From contig JAMXSV010000017.1 in NCBI GenBank assembly GCA_027559495.1, positions 806,001 to 870,000 on the forward strand: a stretch of DNA of 64,000 nucleotides, read 5' to 3'. The stretch comes from Aurifilum marmelostoma (taxonomy: Eukaryota > Ascomycota > Sordariomycetes > Diaporthales > Cryphonectriaceae). The notes beneath the pieces were generated by a model that was given only the letters and a program-made list of their open reading frames with translations, made no database searches and was not told where the DNA came from. Every line of letters begins with the position of its first letter. Position 1 is the stretch's first letter. Below are positions 53,784-64,000 of this stretch, one piece after another. The translations under genes were made by a program, and so were the position numbers.

Positions 53784-55929
53784 GTCTGATCGAGTAGACT
53801 GTGCCCCGTGCTGCTGAGCAACAAGGCTGTCAAGCAGGGGACGCCGACGAGATCAGAAAAGCAAATCGAGAATATGCGGGGTCGTCAAGAGGGCAGCCCG
53901 GTTCGTCAGCGCAGGCGGTTTTAGTTATCGCTGCACGGGATCACTGCTGTGCGACCGAACCCATGACGCTTTTCTCAAGGTTGCTTCTGCTGGCCGACAA
54001 GTGGGTCGCACAGCGCCCGACCCGGTCAATATATGAACCTCTGTCGGGCTCTGTTGAGATGGACAAGAATGTGTTTGTTCTGTGATGTTAAAGAGGAGAG
54101 GACGCTTTAGCGCCGAGGCCTGCAGTCGCACCACACGTATCAAGCTCTGACCCAGAGAGCCGGAAAGTAAAAGCCCTCTCTTGTAGGGTGTGATCAGGAG
54201 CGCAGTCGAACGAGGGCGGAGACGGCGTTGGATTACAAAAGTGGTAGGGCTGGTTTTCTTTTGCAGAACTTGGCGTGGCCCAAGGTCTCGCAGGCCGGAA
54301 GTACTGCAGGGTTGTGGAAGGTGAGCAGACTGAGAAGTGTTCGCCTGTCCGAGAAGCATGAGGAGGACGGACCATGGGCCCTCTGCCGTTCGTGACCTCC
54401 GAGGTGGCCACCCACCATCTCCGAAAGAATACCAAGTAAAAGACCCCCTTCCATCTCGAGCAAAGGCTATCGTCCTGGGATCATGCGGGTGGCACACTGG
54501 ATTGACCAGTCAGAGAGACGGGCGTCTTCGATATCACCTGCAGTGATGAGCAGTGCACGCAGCGGCCCCTGCAAGCCTTCACACCTTGAAGATGGGTTCT
54601 GTCCCGTGATTGGACGTCGCCCAGCCTCTCGCCCTGTCCCGCAAGCGCCCGCCGTAACCTTGCCGTCCCTGAAGAGGACAAGCTCGGAGGATGTGCCCAC
54701 AATTCCTGCATATCCCGCCCCCAATGGGACCGTCACCCATGTTGGCTCATCACACACATTCATCCACCCATCTTGCCCCCCTCACTATGCCCCTGTACAA
54801 GATCGGTTTTGCAGCCACCCACGCGCTGCAGATTGTCGTAGCTCCATTTCTTGACAGGTGACAGTATCGTTCGAATATGGCCCGATTCTTCTTTTCAAGC
54901 AATTCTGAAATCGACCTCTTCATCATCGGCTGCCGGTCTGCCGAGATGAGATGCCCTTTTCACGCGGCGCTTATTGTGCAAAGGACCCATTCGAGTGCGC
55001 GTCCTAGAGTGCCGAGCGATTCGGTCGTATTGAGTTAGTACTTACAGGATCTTGTGACGACCAGTACATACATGTCTTTTCCTTCTCAAACCATCCAGAG
55101 TCTAGACCCTCGTCCCATGAAATCGATACGTTAGCGTGTCTATCACAAGGTCGTTCAAACTTTCACGATATCTGTGAGCGCGTATTCGGCTGGCATAGAA
55201 CTGCAGACGAGATTTCGGACTCGAGTTGTAAACATTTGTCGCTTCGCTTTGTGTAAGCCCAGGCCAGTGTTGATAGACACCATGCTAAAGTTGATCCTCT
55301 TCATGGCCTGCCTCTGTTCACCGAAGTTTGCCTTTGGAAGCCGCCCATCCCCCTCCCCCCTCTCCCAATCTCCCTTCAAAGACTGTCGCGGTAACGAGAG
55401 CAGACGTGGCGTCCATTGCGGACTTTATGATGCTCCAGGAGTTACCTGCGGACTATTGTACAATGGGAAGCGCCGCGAAGGCCTCACCAAACGTTATGAT
55501 AGGCCCATACAACCTTGTTCACTGGTGGTTGAGAAATTGCAGCGAGCAACACTGACGCGCCGCTCGAGTGATAGGTGTAGTTGGTACGCTCCTCCGAACA
55601 TGAGGTCTTGCGCAGCAAGGCCCGAGCAGAGTCCAATTCTTTTTCCATCAAGGACAGAGTCCCCGCTGTCCGGCCGCCGTAGACTGCTGCTGCTGCATCG
55701 CGCTCGACAGACCATGCTTCCTCTGTGTTTCTCAACCTACTGGGCACGAGCAGGACCATGCACTGGTCCTGCGTAGAAAGGGCAGAACTCACCGTTGGCC
55801 CCGGATGTGAGCCCATATGGTCTGCGCATCGCGTACTAGAAGCGCTAGATTTTGCCTCCAAGGGCCCGGATTCGTTGCTAATCCCAGTCCCATCAAAGTC
55901 CTTGCCATCCTCTATCCAAGCAGACTCTC
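53784..55929. other. 2.1-kb spacer
   Basis: Promoter and leader of paralogue B at left, 3' side of NTA1 at right. The longest frame (55174-55776) has an internal hydrophobic stretch but no supporting feature. No gene can be supported. Confidence 0.45.
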
Positions 55930-57169
55930 TCAGGAGATTTCCACATCCTCATCATCGTCCAAATCAATCTCATTCTCGGGCGACACATTATTGGCAGTGG
56001 GTGCTGGCACAGGCTCACCAGCAGGCGGCTCGACGTTGTCTTGAGGACGAAGAACAAGCTTGCCGAGGGGCGCGTCGTCGGTGTCCACAACCAGAAGATT
56101 CTTCTCGCAGCGGCCGAGAAGGCCATAGACGCTGACCTCGCCGTGCCTTATCCCAAGCACAGTCGATGTCCCTGCGTAAACAGTCTCGCCCTCCATGCCA
56201 CACCGATTACACAATACCCTTAAAGACTGAGTGTCAATAATTGGAGGAAAACCGGTCTCATCATGTCCCTTGTACAACGTTTACCAAAAGAAGACGGTGT
56301 ATACTTACACGATGATCTCATCCTCAGTCTCGGCGCGAATGATGGGCTCCATACGTTGTACCCAGTATGTCAAGGTTTCCCTGTGAATGCGAGCGTCAGC
56401 TATATAGTACACCGGAAAGCAAGAGGTCATGTTCCCACCACCTCCTTGTACTAACATGTCAGGCTCATCGGGCTTGCTGGTGAACGTTGCGGCTCCCTCT
56501 CGCGTAAGCCACGCCATCGATATGATGACCAGGTTTGCCCTGACCTCCAAGACGTGAAAGGCAAACTCGAAGGCGTGCCAGGGGGCCTCAAACTTGTACG
56601 GGTTGATATCCATGCAGATGCCCATGGCGGTCTGTCCCAGGCCGGGGATGAACTCCTTGCCAAAGCCCCGGCCCTCGAGCGCCCAGGTCTCGTCGATCAT
56701 GTACAGGAAGTGCTTCCTGTAGTTGGCGATGGTCTCGCCCTCGTTGTTGATGACGATGGCGGAGTTGTAGTACTCGGGCGAGGTCGGCCACTTGTGCGAC
56801 ACGTCCACCTGCTCAGGATACCCAACGACGACGTGGCAGTTGTGCCGCAGGGCCACGGTGCGCGCCCACAGCGAGCTCACGCCGCTGCCTTCGTACTCGA
56901 GAAAAGGCATGACGTGCTGGAGCGACTTGAAGTTGTAGCCTGGTCTGTCTGTGAGCTTTATGCTGGCCCAGGGGTGTTCAGGCACACGTGGCGTCCGCCT
57001 GGGTAGCACTGCGCGCTCGCTCACCTGAAAAGGCCATCTCGGGCAGGACCAAGAGGTCCAAGCTGTCCAAATCATCCTGGTTTGCTCTCGCGAGGATCGA
57101 ATCCGCGCGGTTGAGGTTGTTATCCACGTCCGCTACGTGGGGCGCGAACTGCAGGCAGCCAATCCTCAT
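55930..57169 (-). CDS. NTA1: Protein N-terminal amidase
   Basis: Nitrilase-superfamily amidase that deamidates N-terminal Asn and Gln to Asp and Glu, the entry step of the Arg/N-degron pathway. Four exons: 57025-57169, 56456-56939, 56309-56380 and 55930-56218 (introns 85, 75 and 90 nt), 329 residues. The catalytic triad is visible: Glu44 in LLVLPEMAFSGY, Lys124 in NYRKHFLY and Cys157 in AMGICMDINPYKFEAPW. The second intron (56381-56455, GTTAGT...TCACAG) is 75 nt and stays open if unspliced; the joined PDM/ETLTYWVQRMEP fits the family. The last exon, after YAGTSTVLGI and GEVSVYGLLGR, adds an acidic tail (DLDDDEDVEIS). Yeast Nta1 is 457 residues; shorter filamentous versions are common. Start MRIGCLQFAPHV is the canonical first strand. 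Confidence 0.93.
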
Positions 57170-59299
57170 CTTGACAGTCCTGTTCTAGCCGTCGGGAGGA
57201 AAGACTTGACAAGGGCGAGGGCGGATGCGACGGTCCTGCCTGACCTTCCAGTCTTCAGAGTCTAGGGAGTCGAGCTCTCGATGAAAAGACCGAAACCCTC
57301 AAAGAGGATGGGGTGATGTCCGCGGCGACCAGCGTCTACCAGAGTCACCAGAAGGCAGCTTGACCTCCTGAAAAGCGCACCGTACGAGAACGATCGCAGC
57401 TCAAGTTGAGACCCTTCTGAGTGGTCGGTGGATTACTGGCCTCACAAAGATCGGGGATAGACCCTCGAGAGATGCTCACACATGCATGTTGAAAGTCGAG
57501 GTGCCCTGCCGGTGAGGTTGGGTATGGATGCTAGAGGGGCCCGAATTGACCAAGGAGGGGCTGGAGGCCTTCTGATGGAAGCTCCTCCTCAGGCGCAGTA
57601 GGCAGGACAGGGGGCGAGGGTTTAATCACCCCACCAATGTTGCCCACGTATCGTACAGTGGTCTAGGACGTAGCACTAGTACCGTGGTCTATAGTGCGCA
57701 CGATGCCACTGGATGCACTGGACGGCAGTACCCACTGGTCCCGCTAAGCGTCCTGCCGGCAGTGGGAGAAGCCTTCTGATCTCGAAATGCAGGTAAGATG
57801 CTGACTTAGTCAGGGTCCACAGTGCCCTATAACGTGCCGCCCCAATGTGTCTCAGCAATAAAGTGAGAGAGAAAGCTTCATATTTCGTGACCAACCATCT
57901 ATCATGACTACGCGCTCAAGCTGCTGCAAGGCAGGACTCAGCAGTCTACGGCACTGAGCAGATGCCGAGACTGGCTGAGCTTTCTTTTCCTTTTCTTGAG
58001 CCTCCAAATTAATTCTCGAGGTAGTCTGTCATGCTTGACAGTGTGGGTACTGTGCAGCCTACAACCTGCATCTCAAGATCTGGGGCAAATTCTCACTGTC
58101 CTTCCTGGGACAATCCTCCTCAGCATTGAACTCTTTCCAGAACAACATTTCTACAAATCGAAGTTCGGACAATTTACAGAACACTCGAGGGGATGTTGTC
58201 CTTCCCCGAGATCACAGCCAAAACGATATAACATAATACTCCGACAGTTCATTACCAATCAATATGATCTGGCTGATTTCTGGAGAGGCTTGAGATTCGC
58301 ACAACACGTCTCTGGCAGCCAGGGGTTCGACAGCACAGAGCCGCTCGATGGAGGGGCCCATCTGCCATTCTCGAGGTTACAGAGTGTCGGGTACAGATCA
58401 CTACTGTCGTTACCGATCCCGTCCTCCTTCCCCCACTGCCCATCCATATAAAATCTCGCCCCGGCCTGCCTTGGTGCAACATTGGTCCCATGAGGCCTCG
58501 ATGCTAGGTTATCGTACATCAAGGGCTCATCTGACAGACCATTTTTTTGCCTGCGTGGCTACTCCAGAGCATTTGTCATGGCCCGGGAAAAGCTTAGGAT
58601 ACATGACGTGCGTGCGGCTGCGTTGTCAACCCCGAGTGACAGCTGGGCGGAATACAGGATCTGGAATCTGAACCACAACCAGACACGCGGTCTCTGCTCT
58701 TGCTTACGACTCATCCTATCGATTTGTTGTCGGGATAGGCTGACTGCGTCGGCAATCAGCTAGCTCTATGGCAATTCTGGAGCAGACCGCCCGACTGGCG
58801 GCGCGTAGCACCACAGCAGAGAACCAGCAGCCTGCTGCGTGCTCTGTCAAGGCCGGCTTTTTCGACGAGACTGAGGCTGTCGTTGACAAGATTGTGTGTG
58901 CGTTCGGGTGAGCTCGTAAACAAAGTGTCCTCCGATAGGTTGAAGTCATATTCGAGGTGGGCAGGTGGTGCTCATGGCCATGTGACTGTTCGGCATAGTC
59001 TTTCGTGTAGAATGCAGTGATCGAGTTCAAGATTTCAGGATCAACTAAAAAGTCGATGGCTCTATGAGATTTTCCAACTACGTTAGGAGAATATGGAGGT
59101 CTATAGTTCCACTCACCTTGGTCCACTCATTCTGCGGTGGCGGGCGTAGATTATAGGCCCATGGAATTCCGCTCGCTCATTGGTAAAGAGCTGCAATCAA
59201 AATCGTACATTAACTATGCCGCTCAACCATATTGTACTTTTCCCCAACCCCTCTCGATCCGCTTATCGTCCCTGTCTACTCCTGATCCCACACCTAGTT
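57170..59299. other. 2.1-kb spacer
   Basis: NTA1 promoter at left; the remainder up to the ankyrin stop holds only short, featureless frames. No gene seen. Confidence 0.5.
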
Positions 59300-61141
59300 T
59301 CATGTCTCTCCACTTGTAGAACCTTCACTTGATGGGTGCTCATCCCAGAACTCATTCCAGTACCTATCCCGAGGTTCAGCTATCCACCAGTCTTGGGAAT
59401 GGTAGTCTGCCTCAAATATCGATGGATGTATCAGTTCTTGACGTCCCATTTCCTCAAGCACCTCCTCCCATCCTTGATTCTCTGGCCGACTCACGTCCGC
59501 ACCTCTTCCGATCAGAAACTGTACTCCCCTTCTGGAACCTGACCATGCCGCTGCCATCAGAGCGCTGCGATAATCACCGTGCTCCACAAAGAGATTGACA
59601 TCTGCCCCATGGTCACACAGAACCTCCATCATCGAGCTGTCCTCCCTGCTGCTGCTGGCAACTATGAGAGCAGTCCCACATCGGCCTTGTGTCGAGACCA
59701 GATTGATGTCTGCGCCATTGTCCAGAAGACAACGTACTGAATCTTCACGGGCAGTCGCGACTGCCCACGCAAGTGCGCTGCCGTATATCCCATGTAGTAA
59801 TAGAGCATTCACGTTTGCTCCGTAACGAATCAAACATTCCAACGTGTCAGGGGTTTCTTCCCAGTTACCAGCTGCGGCCGCAAGAGCGCTGCCATAGTAT
59901 CCACTTTGTAAGAGAAGATTGACATCTGCTCCATGGTCGATCAAGCATTTTATCGAATGGATCTGACGCCAAGAAGCTGCGGTTGCAAGGGCGCTGCCAT
60001 ATATCCCATACTTGAGATGAAGATCCACTTCTGCTCCATGGCTGATGAGGTACTTCATGACGTCTGTTCTCTGCTGAAAAGCAGCAGTAGCAAGAGGACT
60101 GTGAGAGCCTCCGGGGGTCTGAAGATTCACATCTGCCCCCTTACTCAATAGATAATCCAACACTGGCAGATGCTCGTCATCAACACTCGGAACTGCTGCC
60201 AGGGCACAGCCTGACGTCATTGACACATAATTCACGTCTTCTCCACACTCTTCCAGTAGGAACTCAAGAGCCCCCAGATCTCTTGTTCTGGCAGCCCCTT
60301 CTAATGCTCCATCATTAAGTCTCCTAGCATTCAGGCCCATCAAGCCGCCAATCTCTTGGAGGCTGGTGAAATCCACACCCCACTCTTTGAGAAGACGAAG
60401 CATGCCCTTCTTCCAAGAATAACGGGGGGCACTGGCGGCGGCAATGGCGATGGTTTCGTAAATTGAGTTTGGTATGTGCGCGTTAGCGTCGACATGCGCA
60501 TCCAGGATGAGATATCTCAGAGCGTCAATGCTGTGGTTGTGAGCCGCACAGATTGCAGCTGTGCGGCGCTCGTACCTTTCCGGAAGGAGCTTATCTGGGT
60601 CGGCCTTGCCATCCTCGATCATAATACGCAACGCGGCAACATTGTTGTCAGCTGCTGCTGCTGCGAGCTGACTGCCGGGCTCATGCCGTGAAATCAGCTC
60701 GAGCGGGTGGTTCGCATCCGCCCCGGCTGAAATCAAATAACGGACAGTGTCGATTCGACGGTGGCTCACGGCACAATACAACGGATTGCGATGATCAGCG
60801 GGAAAGTCAGGGTCGCACCCAGCCTGTTCGATGAGTGTCCGGCAGGTCTCAACATGACCTTTTTCACAAGCCAGCTGCAGCGGCACTTCCTTGCATCCAT
60901 CAGATGATTCTTTGGCGTCCATGCCGGCGGCGAGTAGAGCGCTGACAGTGTAATGATGACCGTAATGACAAGCAACGTGAAGGACATTCCAACCGTCCGT
61001 AGTACGTGTCGTCGTATCTATCAGCAGTCTCGGATGTTCATCACCTGAAGTCGCCGGCACCTGCCACCAATCTCGTATCAAGTTGGCGACTCCAAAACGA
61101 GCCATTGAGAAGGCGGCGCATGCCTCCGTAGCGCGAGAACA
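59300..61141 (-). CDS. Ankyrin-repeat C-terminal part of NACHT-ankyrin protein (separated by an in-frame TAG)
   Basis: Open frame of 613 codons made of roughly fifteen ankyrin repeats (examples WNVLHVACHYGHHYTVSALL, VPLQLACEKGHVETCRTL, GSALATAASWRQIHSIKCL), ending GSTSGET. It continues in the same frame as the NACHT part to its right, interrupted only by a TAG at 61142-61144. Directly after that stop the frame reads CSRATEACAAFSMARF and then LIRDWW, the usual bridge between helical and ankyrin regions of fungal NLRs, so the two parts belong to one ancestral gene. An ATG at 61105 could start a separate ankyrin protein of 601 residues. Ankyrin arrays in NLRs are thought to recognise ligands, and their near-identical units (YGSALA repeats) are prone to recombination. 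Whether this part is expressed is unclear. Confidence 0.7.
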   Translation of the reverse strand, partial: CSRATEACAAFSMARFGVANLIRDWWQVPATSGDEHPRLLIDTTTRTTDGWNVLHVACHYGHHYTVSALLAAGMDAKESSDGCKEVPLQLACEKGHVETCRTLIEQAGCDPDFPADHRNPLYCAVSHRRIDTVRYLISAGADANHPLELISRHEPGSQLAAAAADNNVAALRIMIEDGKADPDKLLPERYERRTAAICAAHNHSIDALRYLILDAHVDANAHIPNSIYETIAIAAASAPRYSWKKGMLRLLKEWGVDFTSLQEIGGLMGLNARRLNDGALEGAARTRDLGALEFLLEECGEDVNYVSMTSGCALAAVPSVDDEHLPVLDYLLSKGADVNLQTPGGSHSPLATAAFQQRTDVMKYLISHGAEVDLHLKYGIYGSALATAASWRQIHSIKCLIDHGADVNLLLQSGYYGSALAAAAGNWEETPDTLECLIRYGANVNALLLHGIYGSALAWAVATAREDSVRCLLDNGADINLVSTQGRCGTALIVASSSREDSSMMEVLCDHGADVNLFVEHGDYRSALMAAAWSGSRRGVQFLIGRGADVSRPENQGWEEVLEEMGRQELIHPSIFEADYHSQDWWIAEPRDRYWNEFWDEHPSSEGSTSGET

Positions 61142-64000
61142 CTATTGAAGTGGATCACTGGACGGATGGCCTTGGAAGAGTCTCTGTCGAGAAAGCCAGG
61201 ATCGGTATTCCAGGCTGCTGGCATCAGGAAGACCAAAGAAGTTCTTCAAGAGGACGACCAATTCATCAAGGGGCTCTTGCACGCCGAGACTGACTTCGCC
61301 AATATTCCCCTGGCCAATCACTTCTTCGTCCACATATGCCACATGTCTTCCCCATGTCTTGGTGCAGTAATCGACGAACTCATGCTTCCAGTAATTGATT
61401 TTCCGGTGTGAACGGTGGTCTGTTTCTTGTGTTTCAGACGCTGCATCTCTCTCTGACTCGATCTCTGATTCAGTCTCCGACTCAGGCTCAGACTCGGCTT
61501 CATCTATGTCAATTTGAGAGCGTGAGGTGTTGGTACATCCAGAGGAAGTTCGCCGCTCCAGGTGGCTGTCGTGTTAGGACCGATCGGGCAACGTCAACCA
61601 CCACTGCCAGGCTGACCAGGCTTATTTGTAGATTCGCTTGCAGCAGGCTGAAATGCTTGTTCTCAAAGTACTCCGCCACGGAAGCATGGGCGAAAGCCCA
61701 CCGCCTGGTCCTCGAGTCCAATGTTAGAAGGTTCGCGCAGAGATCAAGGAGCCGATCTGCAGTAACCTCACTGCTGGCGTATTTGCCATTCTTGTTCGGG
61801 GTGGCGAGCATGCTCTTGGCGTAGACAGCGGGATCGACCCGGACTGCTGACAGCAATTCTGCAGAATTAGGTGGATATTTGGCGGCCATCACCCACATGA
61901 TTGCTCGATCGACAATCTTGAGCTCCAAGGCGGTACGGCTTTTATGCGGCCTGTAGTAAATCTCATCGTATGCTTCCTCGAGGTCTCTGGGTAGCTTTCC
62001 CAGACGATCTTCCACATCCTCCGGAAAAGACAGCTTGAGCAGTGCATCAATTTGGAGAGCAGTCCATCGGAACCTGTGAGGCTCATTAAATGTGTAAGCC
62101 GAACTTTTCTTTGCTTTAAGTAAAACTGGTAAATGAGACACTAACATTCCGTGGCTCTTCTCGAGTAGAGTGTCCACAACTTTTGCCTTCAATTCACCTG
62201 GGATGGTTTCCCACCTATGACTTCGTTTATAGATCTCCTTCTTAACGAATGCCGCAATATCGCCCTGGTTATCTTCCACGCCGATCTCCACGCTGGCTCG
62301 ACCACGGAAAGCAGTCCTGATATCACTTTCCGGGCGGCCAGAGATGAAAAGAAGGAGTGGTCGCCCACTCTTCTCCATTAAATCGTTGAGGATCTTGATC
62401 AGGTTCTTGCGGTCTTCTTGATTGCACTCGTCGAAGGCGTCGAGGATGATTGTGACTCTGGGGAATAGAGACAAGGACTCTGCAATCTGCCTTTGCACAG
62501 CTCGCAGGTCAGGCTTTGCGCTTCACGCCTACATTGTCTGTAGAGCGTCCGCAGGGCAGGCTGCATCTGATCTGAATATCTGCAAGCTGTTGACAACTGT
62601 CGTACCAGGCTTCGGAGGCAAGCTAGCGCGGAGTTCCTCGAGGGATCGTTCCGACTGAAGTAGAAGAATGCAAGAGCCTCGTCGTTGGGATAGCTGCGCA
62701 GAAGATCCTTGTGGTGATCGACCACCTTGGAGGTCAGGAAGGTCTTTCCCATACCAGCTGCTTGACAATCAGCCTCACCCGCCTGTGAATAGATCAAGGA
62801 CGTTGCGCTTACATAGGCCTTTCAACCACAATAGAGCGCATCCGCTCGACGCCTGCCATGCTTGAAATTTTGTGTGACGGAGCAGCCAGTCGCATGTGCC
62901 ATTCATCCGTCTGTCCTGTATGGATGAGTGGTGATCGGAGTACAAGACACTGCTGATCCAATCTAGGATGTCCAAATTTTGCTTTTCATCCACCTTCTCC
63001 AAGATCTTCGCGACTCTTTTGTCGATCCGGACAATTGGTGCATCGAGGCGCCGAATTATGTCGGGTAGGTCGTAATTGATCGCTTGGGAGGCCGCATGGA
63101 CGCTGAGAGACAATTGCCTTTCCAACTCGATGAATTTACTCCCAACTTTCTCTTTCACCGGATCTGGGTGCAAGATCGAATGAGTGATCCGGTGCAATAG
63201 GTTGCTGTTGAGTAAGCCAGCTGCTTCGACCAAGAGTTCCAGACAGGCCTTGTATAGATCGACGAGGGATGCGTGCAGATGCTCAAGAATTTCCGGAGAA
63301 GTGTTCTTGGTATTGAAGCACTTCTCATACACCCCTCCTCGCGTAGCTACGCGCGTTACCTTTTCAGCCACCTGGAAAACTGCGGCCATTTGCTCAGCCT
63401 CCTTGACAGGTATCTGCATAACGGTTTTCACACAGGGCCAGATGTGCTGGACTAGAGTCGGCGCGAACTGCATGCCGACATTACCAGCTTTAGTCAGCCA
63501 CGTAATGATGACAGCCGCCTGGTCACGGAGGATGATTTCGTCTCCGAGCTTGCTTCCAAGGTTTATACGCCATGATTCCTTCTCGCACTCTTCCTGCCTG
63601 GCTCGCGTCTCAGCTATCAATTCGGGGATGATAGACGCCGTTGTCGTGGGTGGTGGCTGTTCGGCGGGTTTGTCTTTGCTGGCCACTTTCAGAAGGCCCT
63701 GCTTCTGCTTTTCGGAGAGCTTGCCAAAGGCTCTTTGCCAAAGATCGACTTCACCTTCGGCGTCCGCCGGGACAGAATTGTCGTCGGAAACATTGTTCCG
63801 GGAGATGTTGGTGTGTGACAATACAGAGGGTGATTCGGCTTCATCGTCAACTCTGTCACTCAAGGCGGATATAGCATCATGTGGGATCGTGCGTTCGCTG
63901 TGATCTGACGGCTGCAGAGCCACAGACTGTCGACTGTGTTCGTTGAGGTTATCAAGCCCACTGTTTGTGCCGCCTGAAGGATGACTGGCGGCTTCCGTTT
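61142..64000 (-). pseudogene. NACHT-type NLR (STAND) gene, N-terminal and NTPase parts, frame broken; 5' end outside window
   Basis: Fungal NLR-like protein. The N-terminal NWD/NACHT-associated domain (exon from the right edge to 62813; WQRAFGKLSEKQKQGLLK) precedes a NACHT NTPase. A 55-nt intron (62758-62812) completes the P-loop GLSGMGKT. Walker B is TIILDAFDEC. A second, in-frame 72-nt intron (62074-62145) restores GMFRWTALQIDALLKL. Then come the winged-helix region (KLPRDLEEAYDEIY; FAHASVAEYFENKHF), an acidic Glu/Ser insert and a helical part (DYCTKTWGRHVAYV; LDELVVLLKNFFGLP). The frame shifts by -1 between 62402 and 62522, most simply a lost base in the A run at 62492-62494, and again by +1 between 61512 and 61573. 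It then meets TAG at 61142-61144. No ATG starts the frame within the window. Such proteins act in heterokaryon incompatibility or immunity-like cell death; this copy looks decayed unless the lesions are assembly errors. Confidence 0.7.

Noticed and set aside
53925..54497. 190-codon frame on the minus strand
   Set aside because: No domain, biased composition, lies in the promoter of paralogue B.
55174..55776. 200-codon frame with an internal signal-like stretch
   Set aside because: Hydrophobic stretch starts only at an internal Met; the remainder looks random and there is no partner exon or homology.
62505..62536. 32-nt GT-AG segment that could bridge the NACHT frame change
   Set aside because: Too short for a fungal intron, and it would delete residues (RREAQSLTCELC) that look native; a lost base in the A run at 62492-62494 explains the frame better.
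1..64000. CRISPR arrays, bacterial operons, rRNA genes or intact transposons
   Set aside because: None seen; no regularly spaced repeats, no transposase or reverse-transcriptase motifs, no rRNA-like sequence in the window.

Overview
The window is nuclear DNA of a filamentous ascomycete, most likely a Sordariomycete. Genes are spaced by a few hundred bases to about 3 kb and carry short GT-AG introns (54-300 nt, mostly 60-115) with CTRAC-like branch points. The proteins are clearly fungal: Vhc1-type cotransporter tail, Sec59, His3, Cbf5, RFC subunit, Nta1, Zn(II)2Cys6 regulator, GPI and wall-type proteins, NACHT-ankyrin. Every exon-exon junction given below was read on the correct strand and checked for phase.

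Layout. 1-12.2 kb: end of a cation-chloride cotransporter, a disordered protein, a CobW-type metallochaperone GTPase, a 113-residue protein, two GPI-type surface proteins flanking a FAM32A homologue. 12.2-16.1 kb: long spacer without a convincing gene. 16.1-21.3 kb: dolichol kinase and an AIF2/AMID-like flavoprotein. 22.3-31.5 kb: a four-gene block with sugar transporter, intracellular sulfatase, secreted GH43-like enzyme and Zn(II)2Cys6 regulator. 32.2-38.4 kb: housekeeping genes (membrane protein, basic nuclear-type protein, RFC subunit, small glycine-zipper protein, imidazoleglycerol-phosphate dehydratase). 38.9-57.2 kb: two paralogous single-pass proteins with 12 conserved cysteines, a secreted GH43, CBF5, an inverted pair of intron-containing tRNA-Pro(UGG) genes and NTA1, separated by large gene-poor stretches. 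59.3-64 kb: a NACHT-ankyrin (fungal NLR) gene running off the right edge and broken in several places.

Most interesting is the 22.3-31.5 kb block. Its genes alternate in direction so that two divergent promoters serve all four. Those two promoters carry five copies of CGG-N3-CCG, the type of inverted triplet bound by Zn(II)2Cys6 dimers, one of them directly in front of the regulator's own start codon. I infer a regulated pathway that cuts a sulfated or galactan-type glycan outside the cell, imports the product and desulfates it inside. The regulator encodes two complete zinc clusters in tandem, but in different reading frames.

The NACHT-ankyrin gene also has broken frames (two shifts and an in-frame TAG), while nearly all other multi-exon genes here join cleanly. 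Decay of these two genes is therefore plausible, though local assembly errors cannot be excluded from one sequence.
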